This document shows positions 26,871-35,762 of a stretch of DNA of 64,000 nt, piece by piece. Source of the stretch: an uncultured Blastocatellia bacterium (GTDB taxonomy: Bacteria; Acidobacteriota; Blastocatellia; Pyrinomonadales; Pyrinomonadaceae); the NCBI GenBank assembly GCA_946480785.1, contig CAMLLD010000004.1, positions 62,001 through 126,000 of the forward strand. The letters run 5' to 3'. Both the position numbers and the translations under genes were made by a program. Within the stretch, counting starts at the first letter, position 1. Each line of letters starts with the position of its first letter. The notes below the pieces were generated by a model. That model ran no database searches. It was not told the DNA's origin and saw only the letters and a list, made by a program, of their open reading frames with translations.

Positions 26871-29800
26871 ATGCTTCCGACAAGCACCTATTCAATCTCC
26901 CGCACCAGCCGCAAGTTGTGGCCCCTGCCGATTCTCGTGATTCCCGCTCTCCTGGGAATCTGTGTTTTTGGTTCCGCTCACTTCGGTGCTTTCACGATTG
27001 CGCTGCTTATAGTTCTGTTTGTGGTCCAGGTCGTCGCCAGCGCGATCGTGTGGACCGGTTGGCGCGGCACTGACGAACAGCTAACCGGAGTCAAACTCGA
27101 ACTCTCGACGCTGCAAAGCATCGTCGACGTTTCGCGCGACGCCATCATCGGCGTGACGCCCGACGGCGTGATCATGAGTTGGAACCGCGGCGCGCGCGTC
27201 ATCTACGGCTACACCGCGAAGGAAGCGCTCGGCTCGCCGATCTCGATGTTGTTCGACGATCGCCGCGGCCAGGAAGCCTCGCTGCTGTTTGAAAAAGTCG
27301 CGCGCGGCGAAAACGTTAACCAGCATGAGTTGGTCCACCTGAAAAAAGGCCGTACGCCAATCGACGTCTCTCTCACCATCTGCCCCATTCTCGACAACAA
27401 AACGATCACGGGCGCGTCTGTCGTCGCTCGCGACATCACCGAGCGCAAACGCGCCGCCGGTTCGCTGGCCCAACAAGCCGCCGCGATGAAAGCGTCGATG
27501 GATGGCATGGCCATCATCGATCACTCCGGCCTCTGCACTTACATCAACGACGCTTACGCGAAGATCTTCGGTTACGCCGATCCGGAACGACTCATCGGCG
27601 CGAGTTGGGAGACGTTTTTCTTCAGCGACGAATTGAACCGTTTCAAAGAAGAGATCATGCCGGCTGTGTGGCGCGAGGGATCGTGGCGCGGTGAAGCGCT
27701 CGGCCTGCGCGTTAACAACAGCACGCTGCCGCTCGAGATCTCGCTGTCGAGCGTTGTCGGCGGCGGTATGGTCCAGGTCGTGCGCGACATCACCGAACGT
27801 AAGAAACTCGAAGAAACGTTGCGTAACAGTTCGCTCAAAGACGAACTGACCGGACTCTTCAATCGTCGCGGCCTGCTCAAACAAGCCGCGCCATATTTCG
27901 ACTTCGCGCGCCGCCAGAAGGAAAAGCTGTTGCTGCTCTTCATCGACCTCGACGGCATGAAGAAGATCAACGACGACTTTGGCCACAACGAAGGCGACAA
28001 TGCGCTGATTCAAACCGCACAGATTCTCAATCGCAGTTTTCGCAGCTCCGACATCATCGCGCGTCTCGGCGGCGACGAGTTCATCGTGCTCGTCACCGAT
28101 CTCAACGCCAACAAAGAAGAAGCCATCACGCGCCTGAACGATAATCTGAAGGCTTTCAACAACAGCGGGACGCGCGCGCACAAGCTCGCTTTCAGTATCG
28201 GCGTCGCCACGCTCGAGCCCGAACGCATGACTTGCTTCGAAGAGCTGCTCGAACAAGCCGACCAGGCGATGTACGAACAGAAACGCATGAAGCGGCGACG
28301 CGCCACCGAGCGCATTCAAAACAAGCAACACGGCGCGACCGTCGAATCGCAATCGCCCTTCGCCGCGAATTCGATTCCCTTTGCGATTTCGAGTGCATCT
28401 GCTCATGGACCAAGCCAGGGTACGTTCGACAACGCCGCGATCGGCATGGCGGTCGTTTCCGTCGACGGCAGTTGGCTCCAGGTCAACGAAGCGCTTTGCA
28501 AACTGCTCGGTTACTCCGAACAGGAATTGCGCGCCACCAGTTTTCAGCGCCTGACACATCCCGACGATCTGCGCCAGGTAATGTCGCAGATCCAGCGCGT
28601 GCTCGAAGGCTACATTCAGAGTCACGAACAGGAGAAGCGTTACGTTCACGAGCAGGGTCACAACGTTTGGGTGCAGTGGCACGTGTCGCTGTTGAAGGAG
28701 TCGGAGAGCGGAACGAAGCGTCTGTTCTTCCAGGTGCAGGACATCACCGACCGCAAACTCGCGGAAGAAAAACTCACGCAGGACACGCTTACGGGACTGC
28801 CGAATCGCGCTCGCTTCTACGATCTCCTGAAGCTGCGCGTCGCGCGCAAACCGGCGCACAAAGAAGCGCAGTGCGCCGTGTTGATGCTCGACGTGGATCG
28901 CTTCAAACTCGTCAACGATAGTCTCGGCAGTGCGAGCGCCGATCAGTTGTTGATTCAGATCGCGCATCGCGTGAAGACGTGCATGCGCCAGAACGACGTG
29001 CTTGCGCGCGTCGGTGGCGATGAGTTCGCCGTGCTGCTCGACGACGTGTCGGGTGAAGACGAAGCTTCGTCAGTGGCCACGCGCATTCAGCAGGCGCTCT
29101 CGATTTCGTTCAACTTGTTGGGCCAGGAAGTCTACACGACGTTGAGCATCGGCATCGCGCTCGGCTCGCATTATGCCGACGACGTTTCCGACATGCTGCG
29201 TGATGCGGAGACTGCGATGCATCGCGCGAAGGCGCGCGGCAAAGCGCGTTATGAAGTGTTTGGCCACGACATGCACGGCGAATTGATGAGCCGTTTGAAA
29301 ATGGAAACGGATCTGCGACGCGCGTGCGAGCGTGATGAGCTCTTCGTCGACTATCAACCGATCGTGTCGCTCCAGAATCGCACGTTGATCGGCTTCGAAG
29401 CGCTCGTGCGCTGGCGTCATCAGGAGTGTGGGCTCGTGCCGCCGAAGGAGTTCATTCCGGTGGCGGAAGAGACGGGATTGATTCTGCCGATCGGGCAGAC
29501 GGTGCTGCGTTCCGCCTGTCGTCAGGCGCGCGAGTGGCAGAAAACGTATCCGTCGCAACCGCCGTTGTTCGTAAGCGTCAACTTGTCCGTCAAGCAGTTC
29601 AACGAACCGGGTCTGGTGGAGAACATCGCGCAGTTGCTGGAGGAGTCGCAGTTGCCGCCGCGTTGTTTGAAACTCGAGATCACGGAGTCAGTGTTCAGCG
29701 ACAACATCGAAGCGGCGGTGAAGCTGTTGACGCAGTTGCGCGAGCTGGGTGTGCAGTTGAGCATCGACGACTTCGGTACGGGCTATTCGAGTTTGAGTTA

Positions 29801-30104
29801 TTTGCAGCGGTTTCCGATCGACACGTTGAAGATCGATCGTTCGTTTGTGACGCAGATGATGGAGAACGAAGAGAACCTCGCGATCGTGCGCACGATCGTG
29901 GCGTTGGCGCAGAACCTCGGAATGGATGTTGTTGCTGAAGGTGTTGAGACGGAAGATCAGTTGAGCTTGTTGCGGAAGCTGGAATGTGAGAACGGGCAGG
30001 GATTTCTCTTCTCGACGCCGCTTGGCGGCCGTCAACTCGAGCAGTTCATCGCTAGCTGCAACCTCGACCACACAACCTCCGGTCATATGGCCCTCGTCGC
30101 TTAA
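26871..30104 (+). CDS. Membrane PAS-PAS-GGDEF-PAS-GGDEF-EAL c-di-GMP signalling protein
   Basis: The protein is 1077 residues from the ATG at 26871; the open frame upstream (to 26613) overlaps the SufR-like gene and is arginine/proline-rich, so it is not used. Two membrane helices lie at about residues 17-60. Two PAS domains follow, then GGDEF-1 (DELTGLFNRRG near 325; RLGGDEF near 400), a third PAS (about 510-630), GGDEF-2 (DTLTGLPNRARF near 638; RVGGDEF near 715) and EAL (FEALVRW near 842, DDFGTGYSSLSYL, VVAEGVET). Both GGDEF domains keep the RxxD inhibition site. All active-site motifs look intact, so both synthesis and breakdown of c-di-GMP are possible. Confidence 0.94.
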   Translation: MLPTSTYSISRTSRKLWPLPILVIPALLGICVFGSAHFGAFTIALLIVLFVVQVVASAIVWTGWRGTDEQLTGVKLELSTLQSIVDVSRDAIIGVTPDGVIMSWNRGARVIYGYTAKEALGSPISMLFDDRRGQEASLLFEKVARGENVNQHELVHLKKGRTPIDVSLTICPILDNKTITGASVVARDITERKRAAGSLAQQAAAMKASMDGMAIIDHSGLCTYINDAYAKIFGYADPERLIGASWETFFFSDELNRFKEEIMPAVWREGSWRGEALGLRVNNSTLPLEISLSSVVGGGMVQVVRDITERKKLEETLRNSSLKDELTGLFNRRGLLKQAAPYFDFARRQKEKLLLLFIDLDGMKKINDDFGHNEGDNALIQTAQILNRSFRSSDIIARLGGDEFIVLVTDLNANKEEAITRLNDNLKAFNNSGTRAHKLAFSIGVATLEPERMTCFEELLEQADQAMYEQKRMKRRRATERIQNKQHGATVESQSPFAANSIPFAISSASAHGPSQGTFDNAAIGMAVVSVDGSWLQVNEALCKLLGYSEQELRATSFQRLTHPDDLRQVMSQIQRVLEGYIQSHEQEKRYVHEQGHNVWVQWHVSLLKESESGTKRLFFQVQDITDRKLAEEKLTQDTLTGLPNRARFYDLLKLRVARKPAHKEAQCAVLMLDVDRFKLVNDSLGSASADQLLIQIAHRVKTCMRQNDVLARVGGDEFAVLLDDVSGEDEASSVATRIQQALSISFNLLGQEVYTTLSIGIALGSHYADDVSDMLRDAETAMHRAKARGKARYEVFGHDMHGELMSRLKMETDLRRACERDELFVDYQPIVSLQNRTLIGFEALVRWRHQECGLVPPKEFIPVAEETGLILPIGQTVLRSACRQAREWQKTYPSQPPLFVSVNLSVKQFNEPGLVENIAQLLEESQLPPRCLKLEITESVFSDNIEAAVKLLTQLRELGVQLSIDDFGTGYSSLSYLQRFPIDTLKIDRSFVTQMMENEENLAIVRTIVALAQNLGMDVVAEGVETEDQLSLLRKLECENGQGFLFSTPLGGRQLEQFIASCNLDHTTSGHMALVA

Positions 30105-30111
30105 GAAAACC

Positions 30112-30138
30112 AATCCACAGATTACACAGATTTTTGTT
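30112..30138 (-). repeat. Dispersed AATCYGTGT-type repeat, copy C
   Basis: Read leftward it contains ATCTGTGTAATCTGTGG. It lies between the convergent 3' ends of the GGDEF/EAL gene and the SGNH hydrolase gene, so here it cannot be a promoter of either. Confidence 0.6.
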
Positions 30139-30868
30139 AGCGACGCTTCAAGCTCGCGGCGATCGCGGCTTCGGCGAGCGGCGCCATCACGGCGTAGCCT
30201 TGCGCGTTCGGGTGCAGGCCGTCGTCGCTCAACGCGTCTTTGAGAAAGCCTTTGTCGTCGACCATCGCAGAGAAGTAGTCGAGATAAACGTGATGGTGCG
30301 CCTTCGCGAACTTTTGTAGCCATCTGTTGAGCGCGATGATCTTTTCCGGCGGTCTGCGCACTGTCTGCGTGATCGGTTTGCCGTCGTGCAGTTCGTAATC
30401 ACTGACGGGAAGCACGGAAGCGAGCACGACGTGAATGCCGTTCGCGGTGGCGAGCTCTGACATCGAGCGGAAGTTGTCTTCGATGGCTTCGAGCGTGGTT
30501 GGACCAGTGTTGCCGGCGAGATCGTTCGTGCCGGCGAGTATGACGACGACTCTCGGTTTGAGCGCGATCACGTCGGGGCGAAAGCGGATGAGCATTTGCG
30601 GTGTGGTTTGGCCGCTGATGCCGCGATCGATGTAAGGCTTACCGGGAAAGAAGCCGCCGTAAATGGGGTCGCGCCAGGAGTCGGTGATTGAGTCGCCCAT
30701 GAAGACGACGCGTTGTTCGCCTTTTGCGGGTGGTACGATTTTTTTGTTGTCTTCGTTATAACGGGCGAGGTTGGGCCAGTCGTTCCTGCAATCGTCGGCA
30801 GGCGTTTGCGCGAGCACCGGGACCACAGATAAACACAAAAACAAACAACATACGCTGAACTTAATCAT
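30137..30868 (-). CDS. SGNH/GDSL-family hydrolase, secreted
   Basis: This 243-residue protein starts MIKFSVCCLFLCLS with a signal peptide cleaved near PVLAQTP. Block I is VVFMGDSITDSW (catalytic Ser near residue 58), block III is VVILAGTNDLAG near 110 and block V is DGLHPNAQGYAVM near 222, giving a complete Ser-Asp-His triad. The family includes esterases acting on acetylated or acylated sugars and platelet-activating-factor-type hydrolases. It follows the sugar ABC permease by 6 bases in the leftward operon, so deacylation of an imported sugar or glycan is plausible. A TTG two codons earlier is an alternative start. Confidence 0.9.
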   Translation of the reverse strand: MIKFSVCCLFLCLSVVPVLAQTPADDCRNDWPNLARYNEDNKKIVPPAKGEQRVVFMGDSITDSWRDPIYGGFFPGKPYIDRGISGQTTPQMLIRFRPDVIALKPRVVVILAGTNDLAGNTGPTTLEAIEDNFRSMSELATANGIHVVLASVLPVSDYELHDGKPITQTVRRPPEKIIALNRWLQKFAKAHHHVYLDYFSAMVDDKGFLKDALSDDGLHPNAQGYAVMAPLAEAAIAASLKRR

Positions 30869-30874
30869 TAGCAA

Positions 30875-31867
30875 TTAGCTCCGTGTGCGCCAGCGATCGA
30901 TCGCGACGGCGACCACGATGATCGCGCCGATGATGATCTCCTGGATGTAGTTGGGCCAACCGATCTGCTGGCAGCCGTTGCGCAGAAACGCCATGATCAG
31001 CGCGCCGATCATCGAGCCGAGAATACTGCCCTCGCCACCGCTCAAACTCCCGCCGCCGATCACCACCGCCGCGATGATGTCTAACTCCGAGCCGGCCGCG
31101 ACTGTCGGATCGCCTTGCCGCAAACGCGACATCTGCATCACGCCCGCTAGCCCGAACAGCAGACCCGCCAGCGCGTAGATCCAGATCTTCAAACGATCTG
31201 TGGCGATGCCGCACGCGCGCGCCGCTGCTTCGTTTGAACCGAGTGCGAAGACGCGCCGTCCGAATACGGTGTTGCGCAAGACGATGGCCGCGAGGATCGC
31301 GAGCACGATCGTGATCCACACGCCGGGCGCGACCAGCAGCCACGGCGGATCGGGAAACATCACGAGCAGTTCGTTCAGCCACGTGCCGGGCATGTTTACG
31401 GTCTGTTGGTTTGCGAGCCACTTCGCGATGCCGCGCGCGACGCCGAGCATGCCGAGGGTGGCGATGAATGGGACCACCTTCAGCCGCGTGATCACGAGGC
31501 CGTTCACGATGCCAACGACACCGCCTGTGGTAATTCCCGCAGCTAAAGCGAGCACCGGCGCGAAACCCGCATTGATCGCGAGCGCCGTCACAACACCGGT
31601 CAACGCGATCGTAGATCCCACCGCGAGATCGATACCGCCACTGATTATGATCAGCGTCATGCCGATTGCGCCGATCGCCACGATCACGGTCTGCGAAAGC
31701 ACGATGCGCAGATTATTTGGCGAGAGGAACCGCGCGGGCGTGTCCATCAACAACGAAAACACGAGGATGACCAGCAACAGCCCAAGCAACGGCCCAAGGC
31801 GATTGAGCCACGTCTGCAGCAACCCCACGCGCCAAAACGTTCGCGTCTGTTTGACGTCCGCGACCAT
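30875..31867 (-). CDS. Sugar ABC transporter permease (RbsC-type)
   Basis: This 330-residue protein is highly hydrophobic, with about nine membrane helices. ISGGIDLAVGSTIALTGVVT near residue 75 is the hallmark of the ribose/xylose-type BPD_transp_2 permeases. FGRRVFALGSNEAAARACGI near 205 is the cytoplasmic loop contacting the ATPase, and IGGGSLSGGEGSILGSMIGA near 272 is conserved as well. The start codon directly abuts the stop of the binding-protein gene. No ATPase is adjacent; the only RbsA-type ATPase in view is at 53075. The substrate is probably a monosaccharide. Confidence 0.93.
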   Translation of the reverse strand: MVADVKQTRTFWRVGLLQTWLNRLGPLLGLLLVILVFSLLMDTPARFLSPNNLRIVLSQTVIVAIGAIGMTLIIISGGIDLAVGSTIALTGVVTALAINAGFAPVLALAAGITTGGVVGIVNGLVITRLKVVPFIATLGMLGVARGIAKWLANQQTVNMPGTWLNELLVMFPDPPWLLVAPGVWITIVLAILAAIVLRNTVFGRRVFALGSNEAAARACGIATDRLKIWIYALAGLLFGLAGVMQMSRLRQGDPTVAAGSELDIIAAVVIGGGSLSGGEGSILGSMIGALIMAFLRNGCQQIGWPNYIQEIIIGAIIVVAVAIDRWRTRS

Positions 31868-32866
31868 CTATTTCAGATATTGATCTAGCGGCGGATGAAG
31901 CAACGATTGAACGTCGGGCGAGTTGAGATTGTCTTTCGTGACCAGCATCACGCCCGTGTCGATCTTCTGCTGCACCGGCTTGCCTTGCAGACTATCGACC
32001 ATCGTCTTCACGCCAAGGTAGCCCATGTTGAACGGATTTTGGACCACGATGCCGTGCAGTTGATTAGCGTTGATGGCGTCGATAAACGTCTGGCTCGCGT
32101 CGAAGCCGACAAACGAAACCTTCCCCGCTTTGCCGATGTCCTGCAACGCGAGCAGCATCCCCGCCGTCGATGATTCATTCGGCGTGAAGATCCCCTGCAC
32201 GTCGTCGCCAAACTGATTCAACAGGTTCTCGGCCGCGCGCTTCGCCGTATCACGCGTCGCGCCCGCGTACTGGTTTGTCGAGATCAACTCAATCCCGGGA
32301 AACTTCGCTTTGATCTCGTCGAGAAAACCAGCTTCACGTTCGCTCGTGCTCGCTGATCCTTCCGCATAGCGCAACAGGATCACCTTGCCTTTGCCGTTGA
32401 GCAGCTCGCCCATGCGATCGGCAGCGAGCATTCCGCCCTTGCGATTGTCAGTCGCGACGAAACTCACGAAGTCCGACGATTGCAAACCCGAGTCGATGAT
32501 CACCGTCGGCACCCCCGCGCGTTTCGCATCGGACACCGGACGCACGAGCGCGCGATCATCGAGCGGCGCGAGCACCATCCCGTTCACGCCCTGCGCCGCG
32601 AAGCCTTCGACAACCTGGATCTGCTGCTCGCGATCGTCTTCGCGCAACGGGCCTTTCCAGATCACCTCGACGTCAGTTCCCTGCGCCGATAATTCACTCG
32701 CGGCCTTATTGCTGCCGGCGTGAATGCTTTTCCAAAACTCGTGCGTCGTGCCTTTCGGAATCACCGCGATGGTCAACTTCTTGTTCGCCGGCGCCCCTGC
32801 CTTCGTGCAACTCACGGCCGCAGCCGCGAGCAAGATCAGAAACAACAATAAGAGAGTTTTGCGCAT
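31868..32866 (-). CDS. Sugar ABC transporter substrate-binding lipoprotein (RbsB-type)
   Basis: This 332-residue periplasmic binding protein has a type II signal peptide (MRKTLLLLFLILLAAA, lipobox around VSC at residue 20), so it is lipid-anchored. The Peripla_BP_4 fold is shown by IAVIPKGTTHEFWKSI near 33, GMVLAPLDDRAL near 95, VIIDSGL near 122 and TPNESSTAGMLLAL near 220. The QNPFNMGYLGVKTMVDS segment near 275 is typical of ribose-type proteins. It delivers sugar to the permease encoded immediately downstream. The ligand could be a deoxyhexose, given the catabolic genes upstream. Confidence 0.93.
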   Translation of the reverse strand: MRKTLLLLFLILLAAAAVSCTKAGAPANKKLTIAVIPKGTTHEFWKSIHAGSNKAASELSAQGTDVEVIWKGPLREDDREQQIQVVEGFAAQGVNGMVLAPLDDRALVRPVSDAKRAGVPTVIIDSGLQSSDFVSFVATDNRKGGMLAADRMGELLNGKGKVILLRYAEGSASTSEREAGFLDEIKAKFPGIELISTNQYAGATRDTAKRAAENLLNQFGDDVQGIFTPNESSTAGMLLALQDIGKAGKVSFVGFDASQTFIDAINANQLHGIVVQNPFNMGYLGVKTMVDSLQGKPVQQKIDTGVMLVTKDNLNSPDVQSLLHPPLDQYLK

Positions 32867-32867
32867 G

Positions 32868-33806
32868 TCAGTTTTCCTGTTCCGCCACGACTGGATTCCC
32901 TAGACCTCCCATGCCTTCAATCAACACCTGCATCTCATCGCCCGGCTTGAGAAACACGGGCGGCTTGCGCGCGAAGCCGACACCGGACGGCGTGCCGGTG
33001 GCGATCACGTCGCCGGGCTCGAGCGTGATCGATTGCGAGATGAACTCGATCAACCGCGGCACACCGAAGATAAGTTGATCGGTGTTTGAGTCCTGCATCA
33101 CCTCGCCGTTCAGAGTCAATTTAATAGACAGCTTGTGTGGATCGGTGATCGTATCCGTGGTCACGATTGTTTGGCCCATCGGCGCAAACGTGTCGCACGA
33201 TTTTCCGCGTTGCCACTGCCCGTCGGCAAACTGAAAATCGCGCGCGGTGACGTCGTTGAAAGCCGTGTAGCCGAGCACGTAATCGTAAGCGCGATCGGCG
33301 CTGACGTTCTTCGCGCGACGGCCGATGACGACTGCGAGCTCTGCTTCATAATCGACTTTCTGACTCGTTCGCGGGATCACGACGGGTTCGCCGGGAGCGA
33401 TCACCGCGCTCGAAAACTTCGAGAAGACGATGGGTTTGTCCGGCAAAGGCAGGTTGCTCTCTTTCGCGTGATCGCGATAGTTGAGACCGATGCAGATCAG
33501 TTTGCCCGGACGGGGCACGGGCGCGAACCAGTACGCATCGCTCGCCGCAACGAGGCAGTCTTGTTGCTTCAGTTGGTCCAAAACGCTTGCGTCGCGTTCG
33601 ACGCTGTCGTAGATCTCGCGCGCTTTTTGCAACCATGGACCATCGAGGTCAAACCAGGACAGGGGATTTTGCGGATGGTCGGAAGGATCGAAGAGACGTT
33701 CGCAGTCGAGGCGGTAGCGCGTGTCTTCGCCGCCGTGGTAGAGGATGATCGCCGGGCGCGGAACACTCCACTTTGTTTCGGCGGTGGCGATGGAAATGAT
33801 GTTCAT
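32868..33806 (-). CDS. Fumarylacetoacetate hydrolase-family protein (probable 2,4-diketo-3-deoxy-sugar-acid hydrolase)
   Basis: This 312-residue protein has an FAH catalytic domain at about residues 95-305. Metal-binding acidic residues are in DYEAELAVVIGRRAKN near 152 and YTAFNDVTARDFQ near 180. TGTPSGVGFARKPPVFLKPG near 273, with a KPP block, is the pattern I associate with hydrolases of 2,4-diketo-3-deoxy-L-fuconate or -rhamnonate, which yield pyruvate and L-lactate. It shares one base with lutC upstream and is one base from the binding-protein gene. The lactate-oxidising genes next to it support this reading, but the substrate is inferred. Confidence 0.85.
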   Translation of the reverse strand: MNIISIATAETKWSVPRPAIILYHGGEDTRYRLDCERLFDPSDHPQNPLSWFDLDGPWLQKAREIYDSVERDASVLDQLKQQDCLVAASDAYWFAPVPRPGKLICIGLNYRDHAKESNLPLPDKPIVFSKFSSAVIAPGEPVVIPRTSQKVDYEAELAVVIGRRAKNVSADRAYDYVLGYTAFNDVTARDFQFADGQWQRGKSCDTFAPMGQTIVTTDTITDPHKLSIKLTLNGEVMQDSNTDQLIFGVPRLIEFISQSITLEPGDVIATGTPSGVGFARKPPVFLKPGDEMQVLIEGMGGLGNPVVAEQEN

Positions 33807-34405
33807 CAGTTGTTTTCGACAATAAAAACGTAGAGCTCCTGTGGGCCGTGAACGCCGATCGCGAGCGTTAGTTCGATGTCGGCGGTGCGTGACGGGCCGG
33901 TGATGAACGTGATCGCGGGACTGACTTCGCCGCTGCTTTGCAACATCGCGAGTGTTTCGCCCAACGTTGCGTAGATGCGCGACGCGTCGAGTATCGCGAT
34001 GTGCACCGGCGGCACGAGCGAGACGAGGCGGTTTTGTTCTACTGAGGAGTCGAGCACGAGCGTGCCCGTTTCAGCGATGCCCGCCTGCGCCCTCGTGATG
34101 CCGACGTCGAAGTTGAATAGATCTTTTGTCGGTGGCGGCGCCTCGGAAGTCGCGACTTTCTTTCCGTCAGTGATCGGCTTTAAAGCCTCAGCAAGTTCAG
34201 CTTCACTGTGAACTACAACGCAGTGACCCTCCACCGCTTCGAGGTTGCGCTTGAAGTCGTCGATGATTGAAGCCACGGCCCTTTGGGACACGGATTTACA
34301 CGGATCGGTGTTCATCTGTGTTTCAGGACCATCATGAGACACGCTTTGAGCAAGGTGCGTGCGAATGGATCGCATGATCTCAGTGCGTGCGTCGCCAGTG
34401 TTCAC
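33806..34405 (-). CDS. lutC: LutC-like lactate-utilisation protein (LUD domain)
   Basis: This 199-residue protein has the LUD domain (residues 45-198), with GITRAQAGIAETGTLVLDS near residue 100 and SPAITFITGPSRTADIELTL near 160. LutC is the third component of the LutABC complex, which oxidises L-lactate to pyruvate. The start overlaps lutB by 26 bases and gives the family-like EIMRSIRTHL start. Residues 28-40 are encoded by a copy of a dispersed repeat lying in the linker between N-terminal helix and LUD core. That linker is normally variable, so function may be kept. Confidence 0.9.
   Translation of the reverse strand: MNTGDARTEIMRSIRTHLAQSVSHDGPETQMNTDPCKSVSQRAVASIIDDFKRNLEAVEGHCVVVHSEAELAEALKPITDGKKVATSEAPPPTKDLFNFDVGITRAQAGIAETGTLVLDSSVEQNRLVSLVPPVHIAILDASRIYATLGETLAMLQSSGEVSPAITFITGPSRTADIELTLAIGVHGPQELYVFIVENN
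34286..34324 (-). repeat. Dispersed AATCYGTGT-type repeat, copy D, inside lutC
   Basis: Read leftward it has AAACACAGATGAACACCGAT followed by CCGTGTAAATCCGTGTCCC. It encodes residues 28-40 of LutC (QMNTDPCKSVS region) in frame and has a length that keeps the reading frame. Confidence 0.6.
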
Positions 34406-35762
34406 GAAAACTCTCCGTCTCGATTGGACGCAGGTCGCGTCCGCTGGTCCAGGGTTTCAACGGCAGCGCGAACCAACGTTGCCACAGACGCGCGCTCGCA
34501 GCAGCGCGGCGGTATAGCCACGGGCGCGTCATCACCAGCGCCCACACTTTAAATGCCAACCGCTCACCGCGCCGGCCACGCGGCTGCTTGCTGCTGATCT
34601 CGCTGCGAAGATGCAACAACAGCCGCGGAATGTCGATCTTCACCGGACAAACTTCGCGACACGCCCCACACAAAGTCGACGCATACGGCAACTGCGCCGT
34701 CTTCTCAATCCCGATCAACTGCGGCGTGATCACCGCACCGATCGGCCCCGGATAAACGGAGCCGTACGCGTGCCCGCCGATCTGCTGATATACCGGACAC
34801 GCATTCAAACACGCGCCGCAACGAACGCACGCAAGCGACTGCCGCGTCACCGGATGGGCCAGCATTCGCGACCGCCCATTGTCGAGCAGGACGATGTGTA
34901 ACTCCTCCGGCCCTTCATCACTCGCCTTGCGCTTCGTGCCCGTGATGAACGACTGATACGCGCTCATCGCCTGCCCCGCGGCGGAACGCGGCAACAGCTT
35001 GAAGAACACATCGAGATCCGCGAAACGCGGCAACAATTTTTCAATCCCCATCACCGCGATGTGCATGCGCGGCAGACTTGTCGTGAGCCGAATGTTGCCT
35101 TCGTTCTCGACGATCACGATCGTGCCGGTTTCGACGATGCCGAAGTTGACACCGCTAATGCCGATGTCGGCCGTGGCGAACCGTTCGCGCAACGTCACGC
35201 GCGCGGTGCTGGTGAGTTGGTCCACGTCGTCAGTCGGCGGCATGCCGAGCTCGGTCGTGAACAGTTCCGCGACCTGGCGCTTCGATTTGTGAATCGCGGG
35301 CGCGATGATGTGCGAGGGTGTTTCACCCGCAAGCTGAATGATGTACTCGCCGAGGTCCGTCTCGACTACTCGCATGCCGGCGCGTTCGAGCGCGGTGTTG
35401 AGATGAATCTCTTCCGTCGTCATGCTCTTGCTCTTGACGACGTTGCGCGCGCCGCGCGCGAGTGTGAGCCCGCAGATGATGTCGTTCGCTTCGGCGGCAT
35501 CGCGCGCCCAGTGAAACTTCGCGCCGCGTCGCTCGGCGTTCGCGACAAATGTTTCGAGATACGTGTCCAGATGCAACACCACGTCATCTTTGATCGCGCG
35601 CGCCTCGCTGCGCAGCTCTTCCCAATTGTCGAGACTCGCAGCAGCTTCGCGTTGCTTGCGGCCGAAGACCGTCGTCGCATGCCGCAGCGCCCCGCGCAAC
35701 TGCGCGTCATTCAACGCAGCCTTCGCATTCTCGCCAAACGTTTCGCTGCTTAACTGACTCAT
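34380..35762 (-). CDS. lutB: LutB-like iron-sulfur lactate-utilisation protein
   Basis: This 460-residue protein has an N-terminal LUD domain (about residues 70-285; MRVVETDLGEYIIQLAGE and GTIVIVENEGNIRL) and a C-terminal ferredoxin-like domain with two [4Fe-4S] motifs: CVRCGACLNACPVYQ near 300 and CGACREVCPVKIDIP near 350. With LutA and LutC it oxidises L-lactate. The open frame runs to 35846, but the ATG at 35762 overlaps the lutA stop (ATGA) and gives a normal start, MSQLSSETF. Confidence 0.93.
   Translation of the reverse strand: MSQLSSETFGENAKAALNDAQLRGALRHATTVFGRKQREAAASLDNWEELRSEARAIKDDVVLHLDTYLETFVANAERRGAKFHWARDAAEANDIICGLTLARGARNVVKSKSMTTEEIHLNTALERAGMRVVETDLGEYIIQLAGETPSHIIAPAIHKSKRQVAELFTTELGMPPTDDVDQLTSTARVTLRERFATADIGISGVNFGIVETGTIVIVENEGNIRLTTSLPRMHIAVMGIEKLLPRFADLDVFFKLLPRSAAGQAMSAYQSFITGTKRKASDEGPEELHIVLLDNGRSRMLAHPVTRQSLACVRCGACLNACPVYQQIGGHAYGSVYPGPIGAVITPQLIGIEKTAQLPYASTLCGACREVCPVKIDIPRLLLHLRSEISSKQPRGRRGERLAFKVWALVMTRPWLYRRAAASARLWQRWFALPLKPWTSGRDLRPIETESFREHWRRTH

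Noticed and set aside
27081..28967. 628-residue open frame on the minus strand opposite the GGDEF/EAL gene
   Set aside because: It lies wholly antisense to a protein with all its domain motifs; its translation is rich in Arg, Val and Glu with no recognisable motif. It is a shadow of strong codon bias.
30822..30840. CCACAGATAAACACAAAA resembling the dispersed repeat, in the SGNH hydrolase signal-peptide region
   Set aside because: It lacks the paired AATCYGTGT units and is explained by coding for the hydrophobic signal peptide. It may be a degenerate copy but this is not supported.
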